A DNA stretch of 64,000 bases from Thalassobacterium sedimentorum (GCF_031127905.1 NZ_JARXIC010000016.1:1-64000); one strand, 5' to 3'. Positions 7,926 to 19,956 are shown, counted from the stretch's first letter. The notes: a model not told the origin generated them from the letters alone. Program-made: numbers and translations.

Positions 7926-10190
7926 TTAGCTCATATTCATCGGGTCCACATCGATCAAATCGATCACCTCTTTATCCATTTTAAACTGCTGACGCAGAGC
8001 GACAAGCTGACTAATCACGCGACTGGCACTCGGCGCAAAATACCATAATTGGAAGCGATACTCATCCCGGATCTTTTCGATCGGAGCAGGCGCTGGGCCA
8101 CGGATCTCCAATTTCCCATCCATCTCAACCTCCAGCACCTTCAACCACTGATCAATATAAAAATTAACCTTGTCTGGATTGCGCCCTCGAAACAGATGGC
8201 GAATCAGGTGCCGAAAGGGCGGATAATTAAATTCACGCCGCTGCTCCAGCTCTTCCAACTGAAAGCCATCAAAGTCCGACTTTCGTGCAAACTGAATTGG
8301 CGGCGCATGTGGCGTGCTGGTTTGTATCACGACCTCTCCAGCACGGTCGCCGCGGCCAGAACGCCCAGAGACCTGCACAATCAATTGGAACGTACGCTCA
8401 GCAGCTCGAAAATCTTCCACATGCAACGACTTGTCAGCATCAACCAGCCCCACCAAGGTGACATTCGGAAAATCCAAGCCTTTAGCAATCATCTGAGTGC
8501 CGACCAATAGGTCAATTTTACCAATTCGGAAGTCATTTAAAATCTTTCGATAAAGATTCTTTTTAGACATCGAATCTGCATCCATGCGCACAATTTTTGC
8601 ACGTGGTAGAATCTTTTGCACAATGTCTTCAATTTTTTGAGTCCCGAGCCCCTTTTTACGAATATTAATCGACTTACATTCGGGGCATTTGAGTGGCGCC
8701 TCACTCTGCTCACCACACAAATGACAACGCAATTTCCCATCTGTGCGGTGAAAGGTCATTGGAATACTACAATGCTTACACGAGGCCACATAGCCGCAGT
8801 CCGGACACAGAATACTGGTGGAAAAACCGCGTCGGTTGAGAAAGAGGATGCTCTGCTCTTTTTTTTCGAAACGGTCCACCAGCTTATTGGCCAAGGTACG
8901 GGAAATAGGCGAGGCCCCCTTGCCTTGCAAAGCTTCCCGCCGCATATCAATTAAGTGAATTTTAGGCAACTGACGATGATCCACACGATTAAGTATGCGA
9001 TCGACCGCGTATTTGCCACGCTCGACATTATACAATGATTCAAGTGAAGGCGTCGCGGAGCCCAATACACAGACAGACTTATTAATGTGCGCACGGTACA
9101 CCGCAACGTCGCGCCCGTTGTAGCGCGGCGACTCCTCTTGCTTATACGAGGGCTCATGTTCTTCGTCGACAATCATGAGCTTTAGATTTTGCACAGGTGC
9201 GAACACTGCGGAACGCGCTCCCACGACAACGTGGGCTTCGCCGCTGGCCAGCGCCTTCCACGCGTCGTAACGCTCCCCCTCCGAGAGATGACTATGCCAA
9301 ACCACCGTGTGCACACCACGCGCCTCAAGCCGCGCACGCACGCGCCCAACAGTCTGCGGCGCCAAAGCCACTTCCGGCACTAAAAAGATAACTCCACCAC
9401 CTTCGGCCACAATCTTTTCAATGGCATTCAAATACACTTCAGTTTTACCCGAGCCCGTCACGCCATGCAACAGCCGCACACTGAAGGCATCCGCCGAAAT
9501 CGCACGGTGGATCGCCTTCACTGCAGCATCTTGCTCATCTGTCAATTCTGGACGTGTCTCCGTCACCACGGTCTCCTGGTCCCCCAGCTCATCCTCATAG
9601 GCTATACGTTCCTCCTCGGTGTCGGTTTCACGTAAAAAGCCCTTGGCCACCAGCCCATCACATGCCGAAGCACTAATTTTCATAGCCTTGAGAATATCTG
9701 CCCTGGGCAAGGGTTTCACCTGCTGACGAATAAACTTAAGGATCGCAGCCTGCTTAGGCGCTCGTGTCATTAATGCTTCAAGCTCTGCTGTAGTAGGTGC
9801 CTTACCTTTAGAAATATAACGACGCGTCTTCGGTTTCATGCCCTTTCGAATCGCGGCTGGAATCATTGTTTCCAATATCGCCTCGGGAGTAGAGGCATAA
9901 TACTGCTGTGCCCAACGAAAGAGCTCCATTAAATCCGGCGTCAATACTGGATAAGGCTGCACGACTTCGAAGAGCATTTTAAGCTTTCCCGGTGGCACCA
10001 CTTGGTTCGTACCCAGGCGTGTCACGACGCCCAACTCACTGCGTCGACGCAGCGGAATACGTACCAATGAACCGAGTTGCAGCATCGCTTGGCAGGCAGG
10101 TGGCACCGCGTAGGCAAGTGCCTTATCAAATCCTGACAGGGCAATCACTTCAACGATGGTCGTTGTTGGTTTCGGCTTAGGCTTGGGCAT
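7926..10190 (-). CDS. priA: Primosomal replication restart helicase PriA
   Basis: A 754-residue 3'-5' DNA helicase that reloads the replisome at stalled forks. The N-terminal DNA-binding domain spans about 10-105, with a winged-helix region after it. The helicase core shows Walker A GVTGSGKT (243-250) and Walker B DEEH (342-345). The PriA-specific zinc module follows as four Cys pairs (CPDC, CKHC, CHLC, CPEC), then helicase motifs [14 protein letters not shown] and [11 protein letters not shown]. The start is set at the ATG at 10190, since the upstream extension is not family-like. It overlaps the end of the upstream ABC exporter gene by 14 bp, which suggests translational coupling. Confidence 0.95.
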   Translation of the reverse strand: MPKPKPKPTTTIVEVIALSGFDKALAYAVPPACQAMLQLGSLVRIPLRRRSELGVVTRLGTNQVVPPGKLKMLFEVVQPYPVLTPDLMELFRWAQQYYASTPEAILETMIPAAIRKGMKPKTRRYISKGKAPTTAELEALMTRAPKQAAILKFIRQQVKPLPRADILKAMKISASACDGLVAKGFLRETDTEEERIAYEDELGDQETVVTETRPELTDEQDAAVKAIHRAISADAFSVRLLHGVTGSGKTEVYLNAIEKIVAEGGGVIFLVPEVALAPQTVGRVRARLEARGVHTVVWHSHLSEGERYDAWKALASGEAHVVVGARSAVFAPVQNLKLMIVDEEHEPSYKQEESPRYNGRDVAVYRAHINKSVCVLGSATPSLESLYNVERGKYAVDRILNRVDHRQLPKIHLIDMRREALQGKGASPISRTLANKLVDRFEKKEQSILFLNRRGFSTSILCPDCGYVASCKHCSIPMTFHRTDGKLRCHLCGEQSEAPLKCPECKSINIRKKGLGTQKIEDIVQKILPRAKIVRMDADSMSKKNLYRKILNDFRIGKIDLLVGTQMIAKGLDFPNVTLVGLVDADKSLHVEDFRAAERTFQLIVQVSGRSGRGDRAGEVVIQTSTPHAPPIQFARKSDFDGFQLEELEQRREFNYPPFRHLIRHLFRGRNPDKVNFYIDQWLKVLEVEMDGKLEIRGPAPAPIEKIRDEYRFQLWYFAPSASRVISQLVALRQQFKMDKEVIDLIDVDPMNMS

Positions 10191-11916
10191 CCAGTAAGTC
10201 TTTAAAGGCCCCCTCTTGAGCAGCAAGCTCATCCCAAGTACCTTCACTAATACACTCGCCAGCCTTGAGTACGATAATACGGTCCGCACTACGAATGGTA
10301 CTTAAACGATGCGCAATCGTAATGGTGGTGCGGCCCTGGGCTAAGTACTCAATGGCAGCTTGCACTGACTTCTCACTCTCATAATCAAGCGCACTGGTGG
10401 CTTCGTCTAAAATCAAGACCCTGGGGTTGCGCAATAAAGCCCGTGCAATCGCAATCCGCTGACGCTGTCCACCAGAAAGACTGACACCACGCTCACCGAC
10501 CTTAGTTTGAAAACCTTCGGGGAGTGCTTCTATAAACTCAAGTGCACTGGCATGCCGTGCAGCCTCGCGAACCTCAGCTTCCGTAGCTCCAGGCCGTCCG
10601 AAACGAATGTTATCCAGCAGCGTGCCAGAGAGCAGTAAATTATCCTGCATCACAATGGCACACTCCTGACGGAACTCGCGAATGGCTAAGTCCGACTGAG
10701 ACACTCCGTCGATCAGAATTTCGCCATCGATTGGCGCATAAAAGCCAAGCATTAAACTGACCATGGTACTCTTCCCCGAGCCACTGGGACCCACAAAAGC
10801 AACATGCTCGCCCGGGCGTATGATGGTAGAAAAGTTCCGTATAGTACGATGCTCTTTCTCCTTATCGTAGGCGAAACTAACATTACGAAATTCAATTTCG
10901 CCACGCATAGGCTCCAGCACACGCGTGCCCTGCCATTCCTCAACGTACGCGGAATCCATCAGCTCCTTAATACTTTTATAACTTTCAGCTCCGAGCAGGT
11001 ATTGCATGCTGAATTGAGTAATCATATTCACAGGCGCGAGGCAGACCGGCAGCGCCCCCACCAATGCCACCATCGCACCCAGCGTCATTTTATCTCCAAT
11101 CACAAGCCATCCACACAGCGCCACCGCAAACAGGGACAAGGAAGTCACCACAGTAAATAAAATATACCCCAGCGACTGATTCAACTGCATCTGCGAAATG
11201 CGCTTGGCACTGTACGCATCGCTCACCGCCCCCATCTGCTTTTTCGCCTCCTGCTCTTGACCGTATCCACGCACCAACTTAATCGCTGAGATAAATTCAT
11301 TTGCCTGCCCGGTCATCCGCTCACGCGCCACACGCACCTCATGGTTATTAAATTCAATTTGCCGGAAAAAGTAGATACGCACCATTGCAAAGATCGGAAT
11401 ACTGACCAACACAATCAACAGCAGCCAGATATTGATGTAGGCTAAGGCCATGATTAACAAAAATGAGCGCAGCAACTCTGGAATGATCCCAGTCACAATC
11501 TGTATCACCGTCGCTTCAATATTATTAGTATCAAAAGCATATTTTGACAGCAATCGCCCCGTCTGGATCGAATCCAAGAACCCGAAATGCATGAAGTTCA
11601 GCTTATGAAAAATCCGACTTCGCAAGCGGCGAAAAATCTCCTGTGACTGCGTCGATAAATTGTTCACTGCGATCCGCATCGATACGAAATGCACAATCAA
11701 CAGTGTTAGCGATAGCCCTGTATAATAAAAGACTCCCGTTAGATTGTCCTCAGGAATCGCAACGTCCACAATGCGTTGAGATAAGATTGGAAAAGGCGTA
11801 ATCGCCAAAATACTCAGGATACGCCAGAACATATAAGTCCTCAACGCGCCTTGCTGACTCCAAATGAAGCCACGCAACGTATTCCTATGAAGACCGATCG
11901 ATTGGTGCGGATGCAT
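10177..11916 (-). CDS. ABC exporter, fused permease-ATPase (MsbA/lipid-exporter type)
   Basis: A 579-residue half-transporter that should act as a homodimer in the inner membrane. A six-helix type I exporter domain covers about 25-320. The nucleotide-binding domain follows: Walker A GPSGSGKS at 376-383, Q-loop near IVMQD, signature LSGGQ at 480-484, and Walker B LILDEATS at 501-508, then the H-loop AHRLST. The substrate cannot be read; lipid, lipid A or a peptide are all possible for this class. It is the first gene of a two-gene unit with priA, overlapping it by 14 bp. Confidence 0.88.
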   Translation of the reverse strand: MHPHQSIGLHRNTLRGFIWSQQGALRTYMFWRILSILAITPFPILSQRIVDVAIPEDNLTGVFYYTGLSLTLLIVHFVSMRIAVNNLSTQSQEIFRRLRSRIFHKLNFMHFGFLDSIQTGRLLSKYAFDTNNIEATVIQIVTGIIPELLRSFLLIMALAYINIWLLLIVLVSIPIFAMVRIYFFRQIEFNNHEVRVARERMTGQANEFISAIKLVRGYGQEQEAKKQMGAVSDAYSAKRISQMQLNQSLGYILFTVVTSLSLFAVALCGWLVIGDKMTLGAMVALVGALPVCLAPVNMITQFSMQYLLGAESYKSIKELMDSAYVEEWQGTRVLEPMRGEIEFRNVSFAYDKEKEHRTIRNFSTIIRPGEHVAFVGPSGSGKSTMVSLMLGFYAPIDGEILIDGVSQSDLAIREFRQECAIVMQDNLLLSGTLLDNIRFGRPGATEAEVREAARHASALEFIEALPEGFQTKVGERGVSLSGGQRQRIAIARALLRNPRVLILDEATSALDYESEKSVQAAIEYLAQGRTTITIAHRLSTIRSADRIIVLKAGECISEGTWDELAAQEGAFKDLLDAQA

Positions 11917-11947
11917 AACTCATACAATCAGATAAGGTCACAAAGCA

Positions 11948-12313
11948 TTAGCCAATCTTCAAATCTATCAATAACTGGTGAAAACCAGCATATTCATGTA
12001 GTCCACTCAAATCCGGGTCGTGCTGCATCCAATCGAAATCCTTATAACCGAAAGAAATTGCAGTTCGCAGCACCGCAACAGCTTCTGCATTCCTCCCCTT
12101 GAGACACAAGCTACAAGCCAAATTGTAGTGTGCCGTAGGATCCTTGGGGTTTAAACGCACCAACTTTCGGTCCATCTTCAGCCCGGAATCAATATGGCCC
12201 GTCTCAGTGTAAATATGAGCCAAAACGGAGGCGACTCGCACATCTTTGGGCATGCGACGATGCAGGCTTTCAAAAAAGCTCATCTCAAAATCAAGATCGC
12301 GACGAATAGACAT
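11948..12313 (-). CDS. Small tetratricopeptide-repeat protein
   Basis: A 121-residue helical protein containing about two or three TPR units. One is recognisable around residues 52-85: the pattern W/L-G-Y-A-F-A-P appears as NPKDPTAHYNLACSLCLKGR followed by NAEAVAVLRTAI. No signal peptide or membrane helix is present, so it is probably a cytoplasmic protein-protein adaptor. It lies 31 bp before the ABC exporter start on the same strand and may be co-transcribed with it. The partner is unknown. Confidence 0.75.
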   Translation of the reverse strand: MSIRRDLDFEMSFFESLHRRMPKDVRVASVLAHIYTETGHIDSGLKMDRKLVRLNPKDPTAHYNLACSLCLKGRNAEAVAVLRTAISFGYKDFDWMQHDPDLSGLHEYAGFHQLLIDLKIG

Positions 12314-12503
12314 ATCACCAAGTGAAAACCACTCCTAGCATGGAGCAAGACCCATCTATTAAAGAAGTGCATCGACATTCCTTAAAACTCCAGGCTCATC
12401 AACGAGCTCCTCGCAGAAGCCCCTAAGGCACTATAAATAAGCTAGTTAGAAACCAAAAAAGACCTTCTCCATTACATTTATTTAGAAGCAATTTCCCCTG
12501 CCT

Positions 12504-13619
12504 CTAATCTACTAAAGTGAAGTTCAGCCCCAATGACTGCTCTAACTTAGTAATTTGCCCACGCTCATTGGGCTCGATCAAAGTCAACGATACGCCCTTC
12601 TTCCCCGCACGCGCGGTGCGCCCACTGCGGTGGGTGTAATATTGAATCGCATCAGGCAACTGATGTTGAATCACAAAAGACAAGCTCTCTACATCGATAC
12701 CACGCGCAGCTACATCGGTCGCAATTAAAAACTGTGTGCGTGCCTTCTTGAAAGCACGCATCACCTTGTCACGGTCGCGTTGGCTGAGGTCGCCTTGAAT
12801 CACACCGACCGAAAGGCCGGCTTTTTCCAATTCTTCACCCATGCGAATCGCTCCAGCCCTCGTACGACAGAAAATCAACCCACGCTCACTGCCCTGCTCT
12901 TTTAAATAATTAATAATAAAGGCATCCTTTTCCTCACGAGCGCAAATCGCAAATTGGTGGTCGATATTACGATTTACAATCTGCTTAGGTTCCACTTGCA
13001 CCCGATGAGCGCTGGCCGACATATGATCCGAGATCAAGCCCTGCACACGCTTCTGAAAGGTCGCCGAAAAGAGCCAAGTCGCCTGGCGGTTGCGAGTCGC
13101 TTTAAAGATAGCCCCCAGTTCCTGCTGAAAGCCCATGCTGAGCATTTCATCGGCCTCATCCAGAACGAGATACTGCACACCGTCCAGCTGTAGTCCGGCT
13201 TTCAATAAATCCATTAAGCGTCCCGGAGTGGCGACAAGAACCGGTGTGGGCCGGCTCAAGCGTTGAATCTGATCCTCAAGCTTGTCCCCGCCAGCGGCAA
13301 CCTCGACAAAAATCTTTGGCTCACTAAATTTGGTAAAACGAAAAAGCTCTTTCCCGATCTGTTTGGCCAACTCACGCGTCGGCGCGATAATCAGTCCCTG
13401 AATTTTATCTATGGCAGGATCAACCTGCATCAACAGCGGCACACCAAAGGCAGCGGTTTTCCCAGTGCCTGTCTGCGCTTGCGCAATCAGGTCACTGCCC
13501 TCCTGTAACAAAAACGGTATGACCGCATGTTGTACTGGGGTAGGCACCTGAATCCCCAGCTGATCCAGGCCTTTAACGAGATCGGCACGTACGCCGAGTG
13601 ATTTGAAATTTTCTGCCAT
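12504..13619 (-). CDS. DEAD-box ATP-dependent RNA helicase
   Basis: A 371-residue compact DEAD-box helicase. Motifs in order are the Q-motif region (GIQVPTPVQ), AQTGTGKT (motif I), PTRELAKQ (Ia), TPGRLMDL (Ib), LDEADEM (II), SATF (III), then FCRTRAGA (IV), ATDVAARGIDV (V) and HRSGRTARAGK (VI). There is almost no C-terminal extension, so it lacks the basic or RNA-recognition tails of DeaD/CsdA and resembles RhlE-like core proteins. Likely roles are RNA remodelling or ribosome assembly. It follows mgtE on the same strand with a 19-bp gap to the mgtE stop. Confidence 0.93.
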   Translation of the reverse strand: MAENFKSLGVRADLVKGLDQLGIQVPTPVQHAVIPFLLQEGSDLIAQAQTGTGKTAAFGVPLLMQVDPAIDKIQGLIIAPTRELAKQIGKELFRFTKFSEPKIFVEVAAGGDKLEDQIQRLSRPTPVLVATPGRLMDLLKAGLQLDGVQYLVLDEADEMLSMGFQQELGAIFKATRNRQATWLFSATFQKRVQGLISDHMSASAHRVQVEPKQIVNRNIDHQFAICAREEKDAFIINYLKEQGSERGLIFCRTRAGAIRMGEELEKAGLSVGVIQGDLSQRDRDKVMRAFKKARTQFLIATDVAARGIDVESLSFVIQHQLPDAIQYYTHRSGRTARAGKKGVSLTLIEPNERGQITKLEQSLGLNFTLVD

Positions 13620-13638
13620 AGCGAGATTATTAATGTAA

Positions 13639-14985
13639 TTATGATAAAATCGCCACTGCGATTGAAAAGTAAATGGTCAGCCCAATCGCATCCATTACAG
13701 AGGTAATTAAAGGGCTACTGGCGACCGCGGGGTCGAGCTTAAATTTACTCAGCGTGAAAGGTAATAATACCCCAAGCAAATTAGCGACCAACACAATACT
13801 AAGCATGCTCAGGCCCACAACTAGAGCCACCTCCATACCGCTGCGATAAATTCCAAGCAGCCAGGTAAGCCCTCCCATGGCCAGTCCCAACATCAACCCA
13901 ACAAACACCTCCTTACATAGGGCTTGCCACCAGCCATCCAGCTTCAAGTCCCCCGTAGACAAGGCACGTACCATCAACGTGGCCGATTGCGCACCCGTAT
14001 TCCCTCCGCTGGCAATTAAGAGTGGCATGAAGAGTACCAGCGCCACGTAGGTCTGCAGATATTCTTGATAATTTGAAATGACCGCGGCCGAGAGCAAATT
14101 GACAAAAATCAAAATAACCAGCCATCCAATGCGCTTCTGAAACAAAACCGTAGGGGCTGCCGCCGTATAATTCATCTCCAAAGGAGTCACCGCAGCCCCC
14201 TTGTGAAAATCTTCCGTTGCCTCTTCTTCGGCCACATCCATGATATCATCCACGGTCACGATACCGACCAGCACCCCTTCCGAATCGACAACTGGCAGCG
14301 CATTCACGTCATAACGCTGAATCTGCTCCACGGCGACTTCGCGATCGTCGTAAGCGGACAGGCAGACAAACTGATAATTTAATATCTCTGAAATAATCGT
14401 CGAAGGTGGCAACATAATCAGACGACGCATGCGCACGATATCCACTAACACCCCATTACCATCGGTGACGTATAATATATTAAAAATCTCACTATCGCGC
14501 CCGTATTTCCGAATATGCGCCAAAGCATGATCACAGGTCCATTCAGCACGAATCCGAATATAATCCGGCGTCATCAAGCGGCCGACACTCTCTTCAGGAT
14601 AACCTAACAACTGGCGTGATTCGGCCAAATCCTCGGGGCTCAGCAATTGCATCAAGCGCCGCGTCACGGTGGCTGGCAACTCTTCCAGCATGGCCGTGCG
14701 ATCGTCGGGGCTCAGATCTGCCAGAAGCACACGTGTATCTGCATCAGTCAAAGCCTCTAAAAATGCATCCTGATCCTCTGGTTCAAAATAGGCAAATACA
14801 TCGGCTGCTCGATCCCGTGGCAGCGCACGATAAACCAAAATTTGATGCGGCTTGTCCAATCGCAGAATAAAGTCAGCCACCTCGGGATTGGCCCAGTTCT
14901 TCAATTCCTCAGAGATCGGCTTGATGTGCCCACTGGCAATCACGCGCTCCATCTTGGAATCAATCTCTGTATTTTCGTCCACCAT
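13639..14985 (-). CDS. mgtE: Magnesium transporter MgtE
   Basis: A 448-residue Mg2+ channel/transporter. The cytoplasmic N domain (superhelix) spans about 15-115 and contains [13 protein letters not shown] and [13 protein letters not shown]. Two CBS domains follow (about 120-250), then five membrane helices with the pore motif region [17 protein letters not shown] and the terminal hydrophobic segments. The N and CBS domains are known to sense cytosolic Mg2+ and gate the pore. The frame extends to an ATG at 15045, adding 20 residues unlike the family, so I prefer the ATG at 14985; 15045 remains possible. The DEAD-box gene follows 19 bp downstream. Confidence 0.92.
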   Translation of the reverse strand: MVDENTEIDSKMERVIASGHIKPISEELKNWANPEVADFILRLDKPHQILVYRALPRDRAADVFAYFEPEDQDAFLEALTDADTRVLLADLSPDDRTAMLEELPATVTRRLMQLLSPEDLAESRQLLGYPEESVGRLMTPDYIRIRAEWTCDHALAHIRKYGRDSEIFNILYVTDGNGVLVDIVRMRRLIMLPPSTIISEILNYQFVCLSAYDDREVAVEQIQRYDVNALPVVDSEGVLVGIVTVDDIMDVAEEEATEDFHKGAAVTPLEMNYTAAAPTVLFQKRIGWLVILIFVNLLSAAVISNYQEYLQTYVALVLFMPLLIASGGNTGAQSATLMVRALSTGDLKLDGWWQALCKEVFVGLMLGLAMGGLTWLLGIYRSGMEVALVVGLSMLSIVLVANLLGVLLPFTLSKFKLDPAVASSPLITSVMDAIGLTIYFSIAVAILS

Positions 14986-15093
14986 CGTACTGTTGGTAAT
15001 AGAAGCCGCCGCTGAGGAGTAAAGCGGGAAAAATGAACGTCTCACACTGAACGTCCAAGGTGAACGTCGAATTCTGAAGGTCCAACTCCCCAG

Positions 15094-15732
15094 TTACGGA
15101 GCCAACCGCTGCGCACGCCACTGCCCCGACTTATCGCGCTGGTACATAAAACGATCGTGCAGACGATTGGCTCGCCCCTGCCAAAACTCAAAGGACTCAG
15201 GCACGATGCGGTAACCGCCCCAATTATCAGGCAAGGGCACTTTTCCTTCAGCAAACTTGCGCTTCATCTGATCAAGTTTGGTCTCCAAAATACTCCGCGA
15301 GGTAATGATCTGACTTTGAGGTGAAGCCCACGCCCCAAGCTGGCTACTAAATGGGCGACTCAGGAAATATTTAAGCGATTCGGCCTTGGTCACACGCTCC
15401 ACACGACCGATCACATTGACCTGCCGCTGCAGTGGTAACCACAGGAAATTGGCCGCAGCCTGAGGATTGGCCTCTAGCTCAGCCGCTTTGCGACTCTGAT
15501 AATTGGTATAAAAAGTCAGCCCATTTTCGGAAAAGTCCTTGAGCAATACGACACGCGTGCTTGGTAGGCCATTGGCATCCGCCGTCGCTAAGCACATAGC
15601 ATTCGGCTCTTCTAGATCGCACTGCTCAGCCTCGCGAAACCACAGCTCAAACTGCGCAAAAGGGGATTCCAACAAATCGCTTTCGCTGAAACTGTCCTTA
15701 GTATAGCTTTGCCTGAGATCAGAGAGGTCCAT
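15094..15732 (-). CDS. pdxH: Pyridoxamine 5'-phosphate oxidase
   Basis: A 212-residue FMN enzyme that oxidises pyridoxine or pyridoxamine phosphate to pyridoxal phosphate. Family hallmarks: [17 protein letters not shown] at the start, [24 protein letters not shown], the FMN-binding [13 protein letters not shown], then [17 protein letters not shown] and the C-terminal [24 protein letters not shown]. The length is typical. Its reading direction is the same as trxB upstream (gap 32 bp) and mgtE downstream, so the three may share a transcript. Confidence 0.96.
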   Translation of the reverse strand: MDLSDLRQSYTKDSFSESDLLESPFAQFELWFREAEQCDLEEPNAMCLATADANGLPSTRVVLLKDFSENGLTFYTNYQSRKAAELEANPQAAANFLWLPLQRQVNVIGRVERVTKAESLKYFLSRPFSSQLGAWASPQSQIITSRSILETKLDQMKRKFAEGKVPLPDNWGGYRIVPESFEFWQGRANRLHDRFMYQRDKSGQWRAQRLAP

Positions 15733-15764
15733 GACTTGAATTTTTTATACGATCAACAGCCTGG

Positions 15765-16694
15765 TTAAGCTTGCTCAGCCAACCAGCGCTCCGCTTCGAT
15801 CGCGGCCTGACAGCCCATACCCGCGGCGGTGATCGCTTGGCGATACACATGATCCACACAGTCACCCGCAGCATAAAAGCCTTCGTATTGAGTCTTCACT
15901 TGGCTTCCCGCCATTGGTACAACGTAGCCATCGCTATCCCGCTCTAACAGACCATCGACAAAATCTGTATTCGGAATATGACCAATTGCAATAAAAACGC
16001 CCTTACAAGGGATCTCACGCGTCTCGCCAGTTAACGTATCTTGAACACAAATCGCACGCGTAAACCCCTTTTCATCCGCTAAAATCTCAGTTGGTGCGCT
16101 ATTCCAAGCCATCTCGATCTTCTCGTGTGAAGTGGCACGATCCGCCATAATCTGTGAAGCCCGCAACTCATCACGACGATGAATTAAAGTCACTTTCGAG
16201 CAGAAACGTGTCAAAAAGAGCGCCTCCTCCGCGGCAGAATCACCGCCACCGACCACCACGACTTCCATGTCGCGATAAAATGCACCATCGCAAGTCGCAC
16301 AGGTTGTCACGCCTTTGCCACCATACATTTCCTGCTCCCCCGGGATACCCAGCAAACGTGGTCGGGCTCCTGTGGCCACAATGACCGCTTTGGCTTCGAA
16401 GACTTTATCGCCCGCATACAACTTCTTCACACCATCGACAATCTCAATTTTATCCACTTTGGCATGTTCATAGCGCGCACCAAAACGAGCCGCCTGCTTA
16501 CGCAAGTTATCCATCATCATGTACCCATCGATCCCCTCAGGAAAACCTGGGAAATTTTCGACTTCGGAAGTCGTCGTAAGCTGACCTCCAGGCTGTGCTC
16601 CTTCCAGAACAAGTGGGTTCAGTTGTGCCCGCCCGGTATAAATGGCTGCAGTGAGGCCGGCACAGCCGGTTCCGAGAATGATGACATCTTCCAT
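15765..16694 (-). CDS. trxB: Thioredoxin-disulfide reductase
   Basis: A 309-residue flavoenzyme that transfers electrons from NADPH to thioredoxin. The FAD-binding GTGCAG is near residues 8-13, the redox-active CATC at 132-135, and the NADPH-binding GGGDSA around 149-154, followed by HRRDELRAS. The C-terminal FAD motif AAGDC is also present. The frame is open to 16799, but [14 protein letters not shown] at 16694 is the family start. In the N-terminal dinucleotide motif the usual third glycine region reads GCAGL, which is within normal variation. It is divergent from the coiled-coil gene at 16824. Confidence 0.96.
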   Translation of the reverse strand: MEDVIILGTGCAGLTAAIYTGRAQLNPLVLEGAQPGGQLTTTSEVENFPGFPEGIDGYMMMDNLRKQAARFGARYEHAKVDKIEIVDGVKKLYAGDKVFEAKAVIVATGARPRLLGIPGEQEMYGGKGVTTCATCDGAFYRDMEVVVVGGGDSAAEEALFLTRFCSKVTLIHRRDELRASQIMADRATSHEKIEMAWNSAPTEILADEKGFTRAICVQDTLTGETREIPCKGVFIAIGHIPNTDFVDGLLERDSDGYVVPMAGSQVKTQYEGFYAAGDCVDHVYRQAITAAGMGCQAAIEAERWLAEQA

Positions 16695-16823
16695 GTTAGT
16701 AAATAGTAGTCTAAAGTGTTGAAAAGTAGCCGAAGATGAAGCGAGCGCGCCGATTCTCAACCAAAATTTGAATTTCTCTGTCGGTTTGCCTTTCGCCACT
16801 CTTGAAGTATACTCATTGCCACC

Positions 16824-17636
16824 ATGAAATCCTACCTCCGCTTCGCTCTCCTCATCTGCTTATCACTCCCGCTGCCACTGTCTGCTGTAGCAATCAAGAA
16901 AGGCGATAGCACAGAACAAGTCATTGAAACATTAGGCAAACCCATGGGCACAATTGAGTTACGTCAAAAAACTCTACTACTCTACCCCCAGGGAGAAATT
17001 ACTCTAACCCAAGGGTCCGTCACTGAAATCGATTTGATGAGCGATGAACAGTTTGCAAAGGATCAGGAGCGACTGCGCCTCGAACGCGAGGAATGGCTGG
17101 CCGACCAGGAACGTCGCCAAGCTGCTCATACAAAGGAAGGCCTGTCTATCCGTGCAGACAAAATGGCAAGTCGGGAATTTGCGACCCGCTCTGCCAAGGA
17201 ACAGCTGGATTACTGGCGCAGTTTCCAAATTCGATATCCTGAGGTCGATGTAACTGAACAAATCTCCTCCTCGCTGGCCGGCTATGAGACGGAACTCACT
17301 GAACTCCGCAGCCAACAACGTATCGCAGAACTAGAAGCACGCGTCGCTCAAGCCGAAAAAGCGGCCGCGAGCGCTCGCCTAGAAACCGAAAAATTACGCC
17401 AGGAAACAGAACGTAGCGAACGCAGCCGCAATAATGGTCTAAGCTATTACACCGATCCGGTTATAGATAGTCGCTACTATTATCGGCCACCTACAATCAC
17501 GATTCACACCAGTGGTCAGAAAAAAGCTGAGCATTCGCCCCGCCGCCGGAATGGAGTCTACCGCTACGACGATGGCCCCAAAGAAAGCGTCGCCGAACGA
17601 GCCACACGTATTCTGAACGAAGCGACGGGTCAGTAG
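16824..17636 (+). CDS. Exported coiled-coil protein with BamE/SmpA-like N-terminus
   Basis: A 270-residue predicted periplasmic protein. Signal peptide at about 1-22 (ending LPLSAVA). The mature N-terminus has a pattern resembling the SmpA/OmlA (BamE) fold: [17 protein letters not shown], a short hairpin, then GSVTEIDL (about 24-73). No lipobox Cys follows the signal, so it is not a lipoprotein. Residues about 75-205 are charged helices and a strong coiled coil ([19 protein letters not shown]), and the tail is Tyr/Arg-rich and disordered. The function is unknown; envelope assembly is only a structural guess. Confidence 0.68.
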   Translation: MKSYLRFALLICLSLPLPLSAVAIKKGDSTEQVIETLGKPMGTIELRQKTLLLYPQGEITLTQGSVTEIDLMSDEQFAKDQERLRLEREEWLADQERRQAAHTKEGLSIRADKMASREFATRSAKEQLDYWRSFQIRYPEVDVTEQISSSLAGYETELTELRSQQRIAELEARVAQAEKAAASARLETEKLRQETERSERSRNNGLSYYTDPVIDSRYYYRPPTITIHTSGQKKAEHSPRRRNGVYRYDDGPKESVAERATRILNEATGQ

Positions 17637-17645
17637 CAGATGGAT

Positions 17646-17698
17646 GTGGCAGGCGCATCTAATCTTACCTCCCCACATCAATGACGTACGCCTGACAC
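17646..17698 (+). terminator. Inverted repeat after the coiled-coil gene, possible terminator
   Basis: GTGGCAGGCG (17646-17655) can pair with CGCCTGACAC (17689-17698) with one internal mismatch around a 33-nt loop, starting about 10 bp past the stop codon. The loop is long and no T-run follows directly, so this may be a transcript-end structure rather than an intrinsic terminator. Confidence 0.3.
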
Positions 17699-17754
17699 TG
17701 TAAAAGCCTCCACTTTATTAATGACTAAGCAGCAGTTATGCGTAAATTAACCAT

Positions 17755-18108
17755 ATGATCAAAAACGTGCATAAAGTAATTCCAGAAATCGCTGAAGGCG
17801 TCCGCGGTGGCACCGGCAGTGTGACCGCCCATAAACTACTCGACCTCTTCCCTGGTAGCGCAATCAAAAGTGTCGGCGTCGTACGCCTGGAACCCGGTGC
17901 CAGCGTAGGCGATCACTCCCATCAAAACGAAGAAGACTTTTACTACTGTATCTCAGGCACTGGTGTCGTAGTCGACAACGGTAGCGAACATCCTTTCACC
18001 CCTGGCACATTACAAATTACGCGCAGTGGCGAGTCACAGGCAATTCGCAATACTAGCGAAACCGAATTGGTCTTCTTGGGCGCCCTGATTGCCACACAAG
18101 AAATTTAG
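17755..18108 (+). CDS. Cupin-domain protein
   Basis: A 117-residue single-domain cupin. Motif 1 reads GDHSHQNEEDFYYCISG (metal-site His-x-His and Glu), and motif 2 reads about FTPGTLQITRSGESQAI, where the usual second His is not obvious. The fold binds a metal and can host a dioxygenase, isomerase or simple sugar-binding function; the small size and lack of neighbours give no clue to the substrate. It is convergent with the pilB-like gene, with 51 bp between the two stop codons. Confidence 0.82.
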   Translation: MIKNVHKVIPEIAEGVRGGTGSVTAHKLLDLFPGSAIKSVGVVRLEPGASVGDHSHQNEEDFYYCISGTGVVVDNGSEHPFTPGTLQITRSGESQAIRNTSETELVFLGALIATQEI

Positions 18109-18159
18109 TCGGATACGGCAGCAACGCCCAAGAATAGCCGGGCTCTTCAGCGCCCCTCC

Positions 18160-19911
18160 TTAGGCAGGTTCCACTACATTGTGATCCACCTCATATTCTT
18201 CCATATCCGGCGGTACCGTTGAAATGGCCTCACTCATAGTGGTCAGACCCTCTTTCACTTTCAGCATGCTATCCTGGTGTAAGGTCATCATCCCGTTACG
18301 CATTGCAATACGCTTGATCACGGCAGCCTCTTCTCCAGCATTGATTGCCTTAATCAATTCTTCACTGGTTGACATCAGCTCGTGAATACCGACACGTCCC
18401 TTATATCCATTACCGCCACAACTCGGGCAACCATCCTCGCTCGCCCCCGGAACTCGTCCTGTCCAACTGAGCGCACGCTGCATAATCTCTGCTTCATTCC
18501 CCTCCTGCAGGTAATTTCGCTTACATGATTTACACACGCGTCGCATCAAGCGCTGTGCGCACACACAAATCAATGAGGCAGAAATCATGAAAGGTTCTAT
18601 CCCCATTTCCGTCAGTCGAGAAACCGTCGTCGGCGCATCGTTCGTGTGTAATGTACTAAAGAGCAAGTGCCCGGTCAAAGCCGCTTCCACTGCAATCCCC
18701 GCAGTCTCACGGTCTCGAATTTCTCCCACCAAAATAACATCCGGATCCTGACGCAAGAAACTACGCAACGCGGAAGCAAAGGTCAGACCGATCTTACGTT
18801 GCATCTGCATCTGCAAAAGCCCTGGCAAAGTATACTCAATCGGATCCTCAGCGGTACGAATACAAATATCTGCCGTATTAATCTCATTCAACGCAGAATA
18901 AAGTGTCATCGACTTACCCGAACCAGTCGGTCCACAGTGCAAAATCATACCATATGGCCGCTGAATTAAATCCCGGTAAAGCCTTAAATTACGGTCTGAA
19001 AAACCAAGCGCAGGCAAAGGCAAGGTGCTCTTCTGCTTATCTAGTATGCGCATAACGATGCCCTCGCCATGATTTAATGGCGCAGTGGACACACGTAAGT
19101 CGACATCGATGCCCTTCTTATTGTACTGTTTAAATATAATACGCCCGTCTTGCGGCATGCGTTTCTCTGCGATGTCCAGTTGCGCCATCACCTTCAAACG
19201 TGCCAACAAAGCTCCCGAAGCTGCCGGCGGAATCGTCAATCGATTCAGCAAAACACCATCCACTCGAACCCGCACTCGCGTCTCTTTCTCAAACGGCTCG
19301 ATATGAATATCACTAGCACCTGCAAAATATGCTTCTTCTACAATCCGATTCGCCAACTTGATGATCGGAGCCGACTCCTCATCTGAAAAGTCTTCTTCAT
19401 CAATCTCATCATCACTCTCGTAATCAGCTCCCAACGCTTCGACCACATCTCCAAAACCGACGGCTTGGTGCTGATCATTCTTATCAACAATAATCTTATC
19501 GATTTCAGACTGAAGACCGAGTAACACACTCACCTTCATCCCGGAAACCTCTTGCACCTTACTGGTGACTCGCAGATCAAAGGGATTACTTAATGCAATG
19601 ATAATATAATCTCCCGCAAATCCGAGCGGCAGCACCTTGTGTTCCTGACAAAAATCCTGATCTAGTTTGGAGAAAGTCGTCTCCGTCAGCATGCAGTGTT
19701 TGATATTAATCGGAGTCAGTTCAAACGCGCGACTCTTGGCAAAAAGTAACTGATATTGTGTAATTTTATAATCAGTCGCCAATAAGGTTTCGATGGCCTC
19801 ACCAGATAGCTCCTCATCCGTCTCAGTAATATTCTTAAATTGTGCATCGGTCAAATGACCCATCTGAAGCAAATTCTCCAGGATAGCAGTTTGGATACGA
19901 GCAAGAGCCAT
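18160..19911 (-). CDS. Type IV pilus assembly / type II secretion ATPase (PilB/GspE)
   Basis: A 583-residue hexameric assembly ATPase. An MshEN-like N-terminal domain covers about 1-150 and is followed by an acidic linker (about 162-180). The motor domain has Walker A GPTGSGKS (327-334), the Asp box near RTAEDPIEY (352-360), Walker [11 protein letters not shown] (391-400) and the His box ([12 protein letters not shown]). A tetra-Cys zinc site follows (VCKSC and GCPSCGG). This motor extends a pilus or pseudopilus from the inner membrane. The three genes transcribed just before it (two degenerate NtrC-like receivers and an MshEN-like protein) are probable partners or regulators. The PilC/GspF partner lies at 57.5 kb. 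Confidence 0.93.
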   Translation of the reverse strand: MALARIQTAILENLLQMGHLTDAQFKNITETDEELSGEAIETLLATDYKITQYQLLFAKSRAFELTPINIKHCMLTETTFSKLDQDFCQEHKVLPLGFAGDYIIIALSNPFDLRVTSKVQEVSGMKVSVLLGLQSEIDKIIVDKNDQHQAVGFGDVVEALGADYESDDEIDEEDFSDEESAPIIKLANRIVEEAYFAGASDIHIEPFEKETRVRVRVDGVLLNRLTIPPAASGALLARLKVMAQLDIAEKRMPQDGRIIFKQYNKKGIDVDLRVSTAPLNHGEGIVMRILDKQKSTLPLPALGFSDRNLRLYRDLIQRPYGMILHCGPTGSGKSMTLYSALNEINTADICIRTAEDPIEYTLPGLLQMQMQRKIGLTFASALRSFLRQDPDVILVGEIRDRETAGIAVEAALTGHLLFSTLHTNDAPTTVSRLTEMGIEPFMISASLICVCAQRLMRRVCKSCKRNYLQEGNEAEIMQRALSWTGRVPGASEDGCPSCGGNGYKGRVGIHELMSTSEELIKAINAGEEAAVIKRIAMRNGMMTLHQDSMLKVKEGLTTMSEAISTVPPDMEEYEVDHNVVEPA

Positions 19912-19956
19912 AATTTAAGAATCGTTAAAAATAAAAGAATGCAGAAGCGCGAACAA

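Noticed and set aside
15046-15093. Repeated TGAACGTC/CTGAAGGTCC pattern between pdxH and mgtE
   Set aside because: Short and irregular; no symmetry or stem strong enough to call a site.
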